Below, piece after piece: positions 1 to 8,483 of a stretch of 37,950 bases of DNA. Each line of letters starts with the position of its first letter. Positions within the stretch are counted from its first letter, which is position 1. This stretch comes from Thermoplasmata archaeon. Lineage in GTDB: Archaea; Thermoplasmatota; E2; DHVEG-1. The stretch covers positions 1-37,950 of the forward strand of contig JAHWGK010000028.1 of NCBI GenBank assembly GCA_020054495.1, written 5' to 3'. The translations under genes and the position numbers were made by a program. Under the pieces are notes generated by a model. It was not told the DNA's origin and did no database searches. It worked only from the letters and a program-made list of their open reading frames with translations.

Positions 1-28
1 GTATGATCAAGTTGGCGATAGAATATGA
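1..28 (+). CDS. 3' end of an upstream gene (partial)
   Basis: Frame 2 is open from the window edge and ends YDQVGDRI followed by TGA at 26-28. That stop overlaps the ATG of the next gene as ATGA, the same coupling seen at other junctions in this locus. Only eight codons are visible, so no function can be given. Frame 3 also reads through to a TGA at 45-47, so the frame choice rests mainly on the ATGA overlap. Confidence 0.35.
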
Positions 29-771
29 AACCGACAACAGAAAATGAAATTCTAAATAGATATTTTGATCTAGTTATTCAAGAGGGACTATATTCAACTA
101 AAAAACGTTTAAAATTCTATCTCGATTATTTATTCGAAAAAACAAACTTTGATAATAAACAGATGTTAGACATTGGAGCTGGAAGGGGGATGTTTAGTTT
201 TTATGCTGCTTGTAAGGGAGCAAAAATTGTTAGTATTGAACCAGAAGCAGAAGGGTCTACTCCGGATTCAACTAAAAAGTTTAAAAAAATTCAATCTGCT
301 TTAGGGTTAAACGAAGTCATTCAGCTCGAAAAAACTACATTTCAAAACTATAATTCCAGTAATAAAAAGTTTGACATTATCCTACTACATGGTGCCATCA
401 ATCACTTAGATGAAACGGCATGTATTAATCTTCAGCATGATAATAATGCAATTGAAAAATACAATAAAATCTTTGAGAAGATTTACAATTTAGCAAATAA
501 AAGAGCGGAATTAATCATTACCGATTGTTCAAAATATAATTTTTTTGCTAAATTAAATATTACAAATCCTTTTGATCCAAATATTGAATGGCATAAACAT
601 CAGCCACCTGAATATTGGTCTAAACTTTTATTAGATCCTGGTTTTGTTAATCCAAAGATTAGGTATACTACGCCCCCTATGTTATATTCGATAGGAAAGT
701 TATTGCTAAGTAATAAAATTGCATCATATTTTACTTGGAGTTCTTTTTGTCTGACTATGGAAAAAAAATAG
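25..771 (+). CDS. SAM-dependent methyltransferase, class I
   Basis: This 248-residue protein is a predicted cytoplasmic methyltransferase. Residues 47-56 read MLDIGAGRGM, the glycine-rich motif I that binds S-adenosylmethionine. An acidic residue follows at the end of strand 2 (VSIEPEAEG), and motif IV-like FDIILLHGAINH lies near residue 115. No membrane segment is seen. An in-frame TGA at 4-6 shows that the gene starts inside the window, and its ATG overlaps the stop of the preceding frame. Its place at the head of a glycan locus suggests O- or N-methylation of a sugar or lipid precursor, but the acceptor is unknown. The fold assignment is good and the substrate is inference. Confidence 0.75.
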   Translation: MKPTTENEILNRYFDLVIQEGLYSTKKRLKFYLDYLFEKTNFDNKQMLDIGAGRGMFSFYAACKGAKIVSIEPEAEGSTPDSTKKFKKIQSALGLNEVIQLEKTTFQNYNSSNKKFDIILLHGAINHLDETACINLQHDNNAIEKYNKIFEKIYNLANKRAELIITDCSKYNFFAKLNITNPFDPNIEWHKHQPPEYWSKLLLDPGFVNPKIRYTTPPMLYSIGKLLLSNKIASYFTWSSFCLTMEKK

Positions 772-879
772 ACAATGTGATATAATGAAGAAAATAATCA
801 ATAATATTCAATCGAACCATTTCGGCTTTTCTCAAGAGATAATATGTTTTATTAAATTTATTATGGTAGGATGTAAACG

Positions 880-1929
880 ATGTATATGACCCAGAAACAA
901 AAAATGATTAATCAAATTATATATGCTGCAAATCGTCTTGGTTTCTCAGATGCATACAGCATCTTTAAGGGCTATTGCGGGTCGCAGGTTGTTATTTTAA
1001 TGTATCATCGGGTAGAGCCTGATAAAAATGGATGGTTACTTCCACCAATCTCAACTACTGAATTTGAAAGTCAGATGAGATATCTTTCTAAAACACATAA
1101 AATTTTACCACTCAATAAACTGGCTGAATACTTACGCGAAGGTAGATATCTTGATAAAAAAGTGGCTGTTGTAACCTTTGATGATGGATATAAGGATAAT
1201 TACAATAACGCATTCCCCATTTTAAAAAAATACGATGTTCCGGCAACTGTATTTTTGGTAACAGGTCATATTGGCTCTGAAAATCTATTTTGGTTTGACA
1301 AGATTAGATATCTAATTTGGAATACAAAATTGAAAAAAATTGAGTTAGATGGTTTTGGAGATTTTTCATTTGATTCCAAGTTTGATAGATTAAATTCAAT
1401 ATTTATGATTTTAGAGAAATTCAAAAAAATACCAAATGAGAAAAAGAATCATCTTGTGGAAGAATTAGTAAATATTTTTGATGTGGATATTCCACGCGGT
1501 TTAGGTAAGGATGTAATTTTATCTTGGGATGAAGTCAAAGAGATGAGTGAAAACGGGATTGATTTTGGTGCTCATACAGTTACACATCCAATTTTGACAA
1601 GGACTTCATCAGATCAGACGAGATTTGAGATAATGCAATCTAAAAAAGACATTGAAAAAAGACTTGATAAACCAGTTGATACCTTTTGCTACCCAAATGG
1701 AACATCCAGCGATTTCAATAAAAATTTAATAGATTTACTTAGAGAGAATGGATTTACATGTGCAGTTACCACAATCCCTGCACTGCGGCCTTCAAAAATG
1801 AATTTGTATAAATTAGGAAGACTGCCAACCGCAGGGAGTTATGAGTCGTTTAAGTTCTTTGTATCTGGATGTTACTCTGATGCGAGTAATATACTGAATC
1901 ACTTTAGGAGGTCAAATGTCCAAAACTAA
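880..1929 (+). CDS. NodB-type polysaccharide deacetylase
   Basis: This 349-residue protein belongs to carbohydrate esterase family 4, which removes N-acetyl groups from polymeric or lipid-linked amino sugars. An opening VVILMYHRV segment (37-45) precedes the catalytic motif VTFDDGY (98-104), which supplies the general-base Asp. The zinc ligands appear in AHTVTHP (231-237, His232 and His236), and FCYPNG follows further on. No signal peptide is evident, so it may act on a cytoplasmic-face lipid-linked sugar. ATG 886 is an alternative start, but GGTAGG upstream suits 880. Its last 14 bases overlap the dehydrogenase gene. The family call is firm and the substrate unknown. Confidence 0.85.
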   Translation: MYMTQKQKMINQIIYAANRLGFSDAYSIFKGYCGSQVVILMYHRVEPDKNGWLLPPISTTEFESQMRYLSKTHKILPLNKLAEYLREGRYLDKKVAVVTFDDGYKDNYNNAFPILKKYDVPATVFLVTGHIGSENLFWFDKIRYLIWNTKLKKIELDGFGDFSFDSKFDRLNSIFMILEKFKKIPNEKKNHLVEELVNIFDVDIPRGLGKDVILSWDEVKEMSENGIDFGAHTVTHPILTRTSSDQTRFEIMQSKKDIEKRLDKPVDTFCYPNGTSSDFNKNLIDLLRENGFTCAVTTIPALRPSKMNLYKLGRLPTAGSYESFKFFVSGCYSDASNILNHFRRSNVQN

Positions 1930-3205
1930 TAGTAAAAATAGACAGAACAGGAAAACGTTTTCTAAAATAAATTTAGATGAAAAAATAGTCTGTGTGGTTG
2001 GACTCGGATATGTTGGTTTACCTTTGGTTGAGGTGTTTTCAAAATATTTTAGGGTTATAGGTTTTGATATTAATAAAAAAAAGGTTGAAGAACTGAAAAA
2101 AAAGTATAAAAAATTAGAGTTAACCTCGGAATCAAATAAAATCAAATTGGCTGATTACGTGATAATAGCAGTTCCAACTCCTCTTACTAAGTCAAAAGAA
2201 CCGGATTTATCCTTTGTAAAATCTGCCTCCAGACTTGTTGGTAAGAACCTCAGAAAAGGTGCTATCGTAGTTTTAGAGTCAACGGTTTATCCTGGTGTTA
2301 CAGAGGAGATTATGGGTCCAATTTTAGAAAAAGAATCTGGTTTGAAGCTTGGTAGTGATTTTAAGATTGGCTATTCCCCAGAGCGGGTTAATCCTGGCGA
2401 TAAGATTCATACGATAGACAAGATCACCAAGATTGTTTCTGGGATGGATGAAGAGGCAACCAATGAACTGGTTAAGTTGTATAGTAGAATTACTACAGTT
2501 TTTAAGGCTCGAGATATCAGAACAGCTGAAGCTGCTAAGGTTATCGAAAATATTCAACGGGATTTGAATATTGCTTTGATGAATGAGTTATCTATAATAT
2601 TTAATAAAATTGGGTTGAATACAAAGGCTGTTTTAGAGGCAGCTTATACCAAATGGAATTTTAACCGTTATGAACCTGGTTTAGTTGGCGGTCATTGTAT
2701 ACCTGTTGATCCTCATTATTTGGTTTATAAGGCAAAGGAAATAGGTTATCATCCTCAAGTCATTCTTTCGGGTCGTTCGGTTAATGATTACATGTCTAGA
2801 CATGTTGTGGATATCGCTATTAGGGCTCTAAATGAAACTGGCAAGGTTATAAATGGCTCTAAAATTTTGATAATGGGTTTGACTTTTAAGGAAAATGTTG
2901 CAGATATAAGAGAAACACCTGTGAAAGAAATTATCAAATTACTTAGAGAATTCAAATGTGAGATATTCGGCTACGACCCAGTATTAAATAAAGAGCAAAT
3001 GAAAAATTTTGATTTAAAAGCTGTATATAATTTACATGAGACTAAGGTCGATTGTATAATTATAACAGTTGTACATGATGAGTTCAAGAAAATTCGGTTT
3101 GATGAATTCAAAAAAATCATGTATGACAAACCAATTATTATCGATGTTCGAGGGATGTTCCGTCAGGATGCAGAAAAGAACGGTATTATTTATAGAACCC
3201 TGTAA
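1916..3205 (+). CDS. Nucleotide-sugar dehydrogenase (UDP-HexNAc 6-dehydrogenase type)
   Basis: This 429-residue protein should oxidise C6 of a UDP-N-acetylhexosamine to the uronic acid with two NAD+. The N-terminal Rossmann motif VVGLGYVGLPL lies at residues 27-37. The central domain has the AEAAKVIEN helix (204-212, Lys208). The catalytic cysteine is in GGHCIPVDP (258-266, Cys261), a form typical of the TviB/WbpA/WbpO branch rather than UDP-glucose dehydrogenase. The C-terminal domain has GLTFKENVADIRETP. Length is normal. AGGAGGT at 1906-1912 sets the ATG at 1916, inside the end of the deacetylase gene, so the two are probably co-translated. The exact substrate cannot be fixed from motifs alone. 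Confidence 0.88.
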   Translation: MSKTNSKNRQNRKTFSKINLDEKIVCVVGLGYVGLPLVEVFSKYFRVIGFDINKKKVEELKKKYKKLELTSESNKIKLADYVIIAVPTPLTKSKEPDLSFVKSASRLVGKNLRKGAIVVLESTVYPGVTEEIMGPILEKESGLKLGSDFKIGYSPERVNPGDKIHTIDKITKIVSGMDEEATNELVKLYSRITTVFKARDIRTAEAAKVIENIQRDLNIALMNELSIIFNKIGLNTKAVLEAAYTKWNFNRYEPGLVGGHCIPVDPHYLVYKAKEIGYHPQVILSGRSVNDYMSRHVVDIAIRALNETGKVINGSKILIMGLTFKENVADIRETPVKEIIKLLREFKCEIFGYDPVLNKEQMKNFDLKAVYNLHETKVDCIIITVVHDEFKKIRFDEFKKIMYDKPIIIDVRGMFRQDAEKNGIIYRTL

Positions 3206-3210
3206 AAACG

Positions 3211-4716
3211 GTGTTGTTAGTGTTAAATAATATATTTGGGAAAAATAAAACTTCTAAATATGCATTATTTGCTAGACGAATCGGATTGGTTGGAGTTGCA
3301 CAAACTATTGCTAGTTTACAAGGGTTGATTTTACTTCCAATTATGGCAAAAACATTCGGGGCATATGGTTATGGAGTTTGGGCTCAGATTGTGATTACTA
3401 TTTTACTTGTACAACCATTTATAATGCTTGGTCTGGATTCCGCGATATTAAGATTTCTCTCATCAAAAGGAAAGAAAGAAATTTTTCAAGGAGTTATTAC
3501 TGTATTATCAGTTGTTCTAATTACTGGACTAGTTGCATCTTTGGCATTGTTTTTATCATCTAATTTTCTAGCGATAACTCTTCTAAGAGACGAATCTGCC
3601 GCAGCCATATTTAGAGTTGCTTCTCCTCTTTTAATTTTAGGAGCTCTAAATGGCATTATTTTGGGTTCTTTTAGAGTATTTGCTCAGATAAAAAAATATG
3701 CTGTGATATTATTGTTACAAACATTTCTTGAAATTGGCCTAATTTCATTTTTTGTTTTATCAGGATATGGTTTAAAAGGTGCTGTGATATCACTTATAAT
3801 TACCAGGATTATAACCTTATTTGTCGGACTTTATTTTGTAATTTCTTACGCTGGTTTTTCTCGTCCGGATTTTTCAATTCTTCGACCGTATTTAAGTTAT
3901 GGTTTGCCGTTGGTTCCAACTGTAATATTTGGATTTATTGTAAGCTCAAGTGATCGCTATGTAATTGGATTTTTTATGGGTGCCGAAAAGGTTGGAATAT
4001 ATTCAGCAGCTTATGGAATCGGCAGTATAATCTTAATGTTTAGCGCTTACATCACGTATATTTTACGCCCTACGGTATACAATTTGTTTGACAAAAAGAA
4101 AGATGATGAAGTTAAGATTTATTTGTCATATGCGTTGAAGTACCTTTTGATGTTTTCAATACCCTCTGTTTTCGGGTTATTTATACTAGCTAAACCTCTG
4201 TTAACAAATCTAACAACAACAGAGTTTATCTCAGAAGGAGAGTTCATTATTCCTATTGTGGCAATTAGCATTGTGTATCACGCTGTAGCAATGATTTTTG
4301 GAATGGTAATATTATTTTATAAGCGATCTAAACTATTTGCCAGTGTTTTTGGTTTTGCTGCTGCATTAAACCTCGGATTGAATATCATATTCGTACCACG
4401 TTGGGGGGTAATTGGTGCAGCAATTACTACATTTGTTGCGTATTATATACTTGCAATAATTGTATGGTACATATCTTATAAACAAATGAAATTTGAAATT
4501 CAGTTAGGTTTTATTGCTAAGGCTATTATAGCTTCGATTGCCTCAACATTTGTTATTTGGTTATATAAACCAACTGAGCTAATTGAGATTTTTGCATTAA
4601 TATTAATTAGTGCAATTGTATATTTTTCATTGCTTTTCTTATTAAAGGGCTTTGGAAAAAAAGAATTAGCAATTATCAGAGAAATTATTGGATTTAACAA
4701 AACCGATACAAATTAA
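3211..4716 (+). CDS. Oligosaccharide flippase, Wzx-like (MOP superfamily)
   Basis: This 501-residue polytopic membrane protein has about 14 predicted helices and fits the Wzx/PST group of the MOP flippase superfamily, which moves lipid-linked oligosaccharides across the membrane. Characteristic stretches include an N-terminal amphipathic segment before the first helix, GAYGYGVWAQ near residue 50, a central SSSDRYVIGFFMGAEKVGIYS segment (read as two adjoining parts around residue 250) and a late GVIGAAITT. The start is GTG at 3211, five bases after the dehydrogenase stop. GTG 3220 is an alternative and neither has a strong Shine-Dalgarno. It is the natural exporter for the glycan assembled by its neighbours. 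Confidence 0.85.
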   Translation: MLLVLNNIFGKNKTSKYALFARRIGLVGVAQTIASLQGLILLPIMAKTFGAYGYGVWAQIVITILLVQPFIMLGLDSAILRFLSSKGKKEIFQGVITVLSVVLITGLVASLALFLSSNFLAITLLRDESAAAIFRVASPLLILGALNGIILGSFRVFAQIKKYAVILLLQTFLEIGLISFFVLSGYGLKGAVISLIITRIITLFVGLYFVISYAGFSRPDFSILRPYLSYGLPLVPTVIFGFIVSSSDRYVIGFFMGAEKVGIYSAAYGIGSIILMFSAYITYILRPTVYNLFDKKKDDEVKIYLSYALKYLLMFSIPSVFGLFILAKPLLTNLTTTEFISEGEFIIPIVAISIVYHAVAMIFGMVILFYKRSKLFASVFGFAAALNLGLNIIFVPRWGVIGAAITTFVAYYILAIIVWYISYKQMKFEIQLGFIAKAIIASIASTFVIWLYKPTELIEIFALILISAIVYFSLLFLLKGFGKKELAIIREIIGFNKTDTN

Positions 4717-4762
4717 CATATATCAAATAAGCATCTATTAAAAAAACGTAAAGAGAAAATAA

Positions 4763-6115
4763 ATGATAAAAAAAAGTATTATAAAAATTATTTCAAAAAG
4801 GAAAGGAACTAACTTTGATTTAGAATATTCCAAAATTAACTCACTAAATGACAAAGCCAAATTATTAGAGTTTCAAGAAAAACATCTTAAAAAGTTGCTT
4901 TTACATGCTTATAAAAATGTGCCTTATTATCATCGTATTTTTGATGAAATTGGTTTGATAATTGATGGTAGAGTAAACTTATCCAAATTTAATAAAATAC
5001 CGATACTAACCAAGGATATAATTAGAAAGCATTACACAGAGCTCCTATCTAAAGATTATACAACAAAAAACTGGTATTACAAGGAATCTGGAGGTTCTAC
5101 TGGAGAACCTATACGCATTGTTCAGGATGATGTTTATACTCATTGGAGGGATGCTGCAGAGCGTTTCTACTATGTAAACATGCTCAACATTGACGAACTT
5201 AGCTGTAAAAAGATAGTTATATGGGGTTCATGGAGTGATTTATTTCAAAGCACCAAAGGTTTAAAAGCAAAAATTTCGAATTTGGTTAAAAATACTAAAC
5301 TTTTGAATTGTCTGAAAATGACCGAAGATGATATAGAACGTTATATACAGATTATAAACTCGTATAAACCAGATTTGGTAAGGGGCTATAGTAGTTCATT
5401 ATATGAATTATGCCGGTATGCTGAGAAAAAAAATTTGAAAGTTTATACTCCTAAGATTGTTATTGGTACCGCTGAGACATTAACACCTGAGATGAGGGGA
5501 AAAATTGAAACTTTATTTGAAACCAAATTATTCAACTTTTATGGAGCTAGAGAAGTTAGTGGTATTGCTGGAGAATGTAAAGAAGGTTTAATGCATATTT
5601 TTTCTTTCTACAATAATATTGAAATTTTAGATGGTGAAAATAAATATGTAAAAGAGGGGGAAGAAGGAAGGGTTATTGTTACAAATCTTCATAATTATTC
5701 AATGCCTATAATTAGATTTGAAATAGGTGATATGGCAGTACTTGGTCCAAAGAGGTGTAAGTGTGGTAATTTATTACCTACTTTAGAAAAGGTTACCGGT
5801 AGAATAACAGAATGTTTTGTTAAAGAGGATGGAACAACTATTTCGCCAGTATTTTTTATAATTCTTTTTTTGGGAGTTTATGAAAAAAGACTTTTTAAAA
5901 AGTTTCAGATAATCCAAGAGGATTACAAAAAAATAAGAATATTAATCGTACCTGAAACCAGTAAAGATATACCTTACAAAAAGGATATTGAAGAAAAGAT
6001 AAAACTGATGATGGGGAAGGATTGCAAGATTAATTGGGAGTTTGTTGACGAAATTCCTAAAACTAAAAGTGGCAAGTATGTTTATATCAAATCTTTGGTA
6101 TGGGGGAAGAAATGA
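4763..6115 (+). CDS. CapK/PaaK-like adenylate-forming enzyme
   Basis: This 450-residue protein belongs to the phenylacetate-CoA ligase/CapK branch of adenylate-forming enzymes. The phosphate-binding loop KESGGSTGEP is at residues 108-117. FYGAREVSG and the later RFEIGD carry the adenylate-binding aromatic and the Asp expected near the hinge. A CKCG pair follows, then a VTGR segment, as commonly seen in CapK proteins. The C-terminus has a KTKSGKYVYI lysine-containing loop. Such proteins in capsule loci are thought to activate a carboxylic acid, but few are characterised. The gene ends in ATGA overlap with the following glycosyltransferase. An acyl or aminoacyl decoration of the glycan is inferred, not shown. 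Confidence 0.78.
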   Translation: MIKKSIIKIISKRKGTNFDLEYSKINSLNDKAKLLEFQEKHLKKLLLHAYKNVPYYHRIFDEIGLIIDGRVNLSKFNKIPILTKDIIRKHYTELLSKDYTTKNWYYKESGGSTGEPIRIVQDDVYTHWRDAAERFYYVNMLNIDELSCKKIVIWGSWSDLFQSTKGLKAKISNLVKNTKLLNCLKMTEDDIERYIQIINSYKPDLVRGYSSSLYELCRYAEKKNLKVYTPKIVIGTAETLTPEMRGKIETLFETKLFNFYGAREVSGIAGECKEGLMHIFSFYNNIEILDGENKYVKEGEEGRVIVTNLHNYSMPIIRFEIGDMAVLGPKRCKCGNLLPTLEKVTGRITECFVKEDGTTISPVFFIILFLGVYEKRLFKKFQIIQEDYKKIRILIVPETSKDIPYKKDIEEKIKLMMGKDCKINWEFVDEIPKTKSGKYVYIKSLVWGKK

Positions 6116-7218
6116 AAATATCGATTTTTGTTTCAATGTTCCCTCCAGAAAGACTTGGTGGAACTGAAATTGCAACGTTTAATATTGCAAAATATTTGTC
6201 TAAGAAACACGAAGTTCATGTTTTTACAACGTTGGATGAAGGATTACCAAAAGAGAGCTCTGTCGAGGGGTTCTATGTCCATCGAATTCCATGGCCAAAG
6301 ATAAGATATTTCGGTGGTCTGTTATTCTGGATTAATATGGCTTGGCTTTTGAAAAAAATTAAACCTGATATTATTCACGCTCAAAACATTGGAAACGGTA
6401 AGACTATATTTCTTCTAAATAAAATTTTTAGAAAACCTATTGTCATTTGGGCGCGTGGTTCTGATGCGAATTTTTTGTTTATGCATAAAAAAGATTGGGC
6501 GTTAAAACAGGCCTTAAAAAATGCAGATGCAGTAATCTCACTTACAGATGATATGGAAAAGAAAATTAGGGAAGTCTGCAATAGAGAAATTTTTGTTATT
6601 CCAAATGGAATTGACTTAAATGTATTTGAAGGGTTTTCAAAAGAAGAGCTACGTAAAAAGTTTGGATTAAGTAAAAATGAAAAAACAATCCTTTATGTTG
6701 GAACATTACGCCCTATTAAGGGTTTGACGTACTTGATTGAAGCAGTGAAAATTATTAATGATAAAAATATAAAATTATTACTTGTTGGACGTGGTGAGGA
6801 AAGAAAACATTTAGAAAAACTTGTTAAAAAATTAAAAATTGAAAATATTGTAACCTTTGTAGGGAGAGTTCCAAACAAGAAGGTCTTTGAATATATGGCT
6901 GCATCCGATGTTTTAGTTTTACCAAGTTTATCAGAGGGTTTTCCAAATGTAATCTTGGAAGCAATGGCTTCAGGTCTACCAATTGTCGCAACAAAGGTTG
7001 GAGGGATTCCTAAGATTGTTAACAACGAGGTAAACGGGTTTTTGGTCGATCCTAAAAATCCAAAACAGATATGTGAAGCATTGCTCTTGCTTTTCAAAGA
7101 TAAAAATTTGAGGGAAAAAATATCAAAGAATAATAAGATGGAAGCTAAGAAGTATAGTTGGGAAAGTGCTATAGATAAACTCGATAAGTTATACTTCAAG
7201 ATAACTGATATTAGTTAG
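6112..7218 (+). CDS. Glycosyltransferase family 4
   Basis: This GT-B retaining glycosyltransferase of 368 residues transfers a sugar from a nucleotide donor. The N-terminal acceptor domain has PPERLGGTEIATFNIAKYL. The C-terminal donor domain opens with LYVGTLRPIKGL and contains the E-x7-E motif in EGFPNVILE followed by AMASGLPIVATKVGGIP. ATG 6100 lies four codons upstream, but ATG 6112 overlaps the CapK-like gene's TGA as ATGA and has GGGGGAAGA just before it. That makes 6112 the better start. No membrane segment is seen, so it likely acts on a lipid-linked glycan at the inner membrane face. Donor and acceptor are unknown. Confidence 0.87.
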   Translation: MKISIFVSMFPPERLGGTEIATFNIAKYLSKKHEVHVFTTLDEGLPKESSVEGFYVHRIPWPKIRYFGGLLFWINMAWLLKKIKPDIIHAQNIGNGKTIFLLNKIFRKPIVIWARGSDANFLFMHKKDWALKQALKNADAVISLTDDMEKKIREVCNREIFVIPNGIDLNVFEGFSKEELRKKFGLSKNEKTILYVGTLRPIKGLTYLIEAVKIINDKNIKLLLVGRGEERKHLEKLVKKLKIENIVTFVGRVPNKKVFEYMAASDVLVLPSLSEGFPNVILEAMASGLPIVATKVGGIPKIVNNEVNGFLVDPKNPKQICEALLLLFKDKNLREKISKNNKMEAKKYSWESAIDKLDKLYFKITDIS

Positions 7219-7227
7219 AGGTAGATA

Positions 7228-7248
7228 ATGCGGGACGGTAGATTATGA
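7228..7248 (+). other. Six-codon upstream ORF coupled to the ATP-grasp gene
   Basis: A minigene reads MRDGRL and ends in TGA at 7246-7248, overlapping the ATG of the next gene at 7245 as ATGA. GAGGT at 7218-7222 is well placed as its ribosome binding site, whereas the ATG at 7245 has no strong site of its own. It may serve translational coupling or be chance. Confidence 0.3.
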
Positions 7249-8477
7249 TAAAAAAATATCCTGCAATTGTACTAGGTATGTTCGAACCAGGGTTAGCAGT
7301 TGGCCGTAGTCTTGGTAGAAAAAGAATAAAAGTCTTCGGCCTAGATTTTAAAAAAGATGTTGGTTTTTATTCAAAATACATAAGAGCGAGAATTTGCCCT
7401 AATCCACTAATTGATGAGCAAAAATTTTTAGATTTTTTGATAAAGTTTGCAGATAAGTTTGAACATAAACCAGTATTGTTTATTACATCTGATAATTTTT
7501 TAAATTCTATTTCACGCAATAGAAACAAATTGAAAAAGTATTTTTTTATGAATTTACCGGATCATAAGGTTATTGAATCTATCACAGATAAATACGAACA
7601 ATATCAAGTAGCATTAAGCGGAGATATACCTTTTCCTGCGACTTATTTTCCAAAGAATTTAGAAGAGGTCAATGAGATAAAAGATGAAATAAAATATCCT
7701 GCATTTTTAAAAGCCAAGGAAGTTACCAGCTGGCGAAAAGTTATGGGTGGTGGGTTTAAAGGATATGTTTTACAAAACCCAAAGGAGCTTGTTGAAAGAT
7801 ATAATTATGTCTTTGAGAAAGACTTGGAAGCAATAGTTCAGGAGGTAATTCCAGGTTTTGATACGAATCATTTTAAATTTTGTGCATATGTTTCACAAAA
7901 TGGAGAGTTTTTACTTCAATTCACCCTAAGAAAGATCCGGCAAAATCCAATTCGCTTTGGGGTTGGTTCAGTGGTTGAGAGTGTTGATTATCCAAAGTTA
8001 GTGGAAATCGGGAAGAAATATTTTAAAAGTATTAATTATCGAGGCGTTGGTTCAGCAGAGTTCAAACTAGATGAACGGGATGGAAAATTAAAATTAATTG
8101 AATTGAATCCTAGATATTGGCAGCAAAATATTTTAGCAGATAAATGTGATATGAACTTCCCCTTGGTGGATTATTTAGAGGCTACACAGCAAAATCCAGA
8201 GCCGATTTTTACTTTTAAAACAGGTATCAAATGGATCAATGTCTACCTTGATTTTGGCTCTTTTTTAAGCTACAGGCTTACTGGTGAAATTAGTTTTAAG
8301 GAATGGATAACCAGTTTGAAAGGTAAAAAAATTTATTCCATTCTTGCCGGGGATGATTTACTCCCAGTTTGTTATGATCTGAGTTTAAAATTGATTTCAG
8401 CGTCTAAATATTTCTCAAAAAAAATGATTTCAAGTTTTTCGCCGAAAACAATTGCAAAGGACAAAAAACTAAGATAA
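7245..8477 (+). CDS. ATP-grasp domain ligase
   Basis: This 410-residue protein resembles ATP-grasp carboxylate-amine ligases found in polysaccharide loci. It opens with a Rossmann-like pre-ATP domain (AIVLGMFEPGLAVGRSLG). An ATP-binding segment follows with KYPAFLKAKEV and the glycine-rich MGGGFKG, around residues 155-180. The metal-binding end of the fold is visible as GVGSAEFKLDERDG and KLIELNPRYWQ, around residues 265-295. Such enzymes form an acyl phosphate and couple it to an amine. No membrane segment is present. It ends six bases from the convergent GT-C-like gene. Together with the CapK-like, FemAB-like and GNAT genes, it suggests amide substitution of a sugar or lipid, which is inference. 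Confidence 0.75.
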   Translation: MIKKYPAIVLGMFEPGLAVGRSLGRKRIKVFGLDFKKDVGFYSKYIRARICPNPLIDEQKFLDFLIKFADKFEHKPVLFITSDNFLNSISRNRNKLKKYFFMNLPDHKVIESITDKYEQYQVALSGDIPFPATYFPKNLEEVNEIKDEIKYPAFLKAKEVTSWRKVMGGGFKGYVLQNPKELVERYNYVFEKDLEAIVQEVIPGFDTNHFKFCAYVSQNGEFLLQFTLRKIRQNPIRFGVGSVVESVDYPKLVEIGKKYFKSINYRGVGSAEFKLDERDGKLKLIELNPRYWQQNILADKCDMNFPLVDYLEATQQNPEPIFTFKTGIKWINVYLDFGSFLSYRLTGEISFKEWITSLKGKKIYSILAGDDLLPVCYDLSLKLISASKYFSKKMISSFSPKTIAKDKKLR

Positions 8478-8483
8478 GTTTCT

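Noticed and set aside
6693-7199. Long antisense open frame (168 codons) opposite the GT4 gene
   Set aside because: It lies wholly within a clear glycosyltransferase gene, has no recognisable domain and has a composition expected of a reverse-strand shadow.
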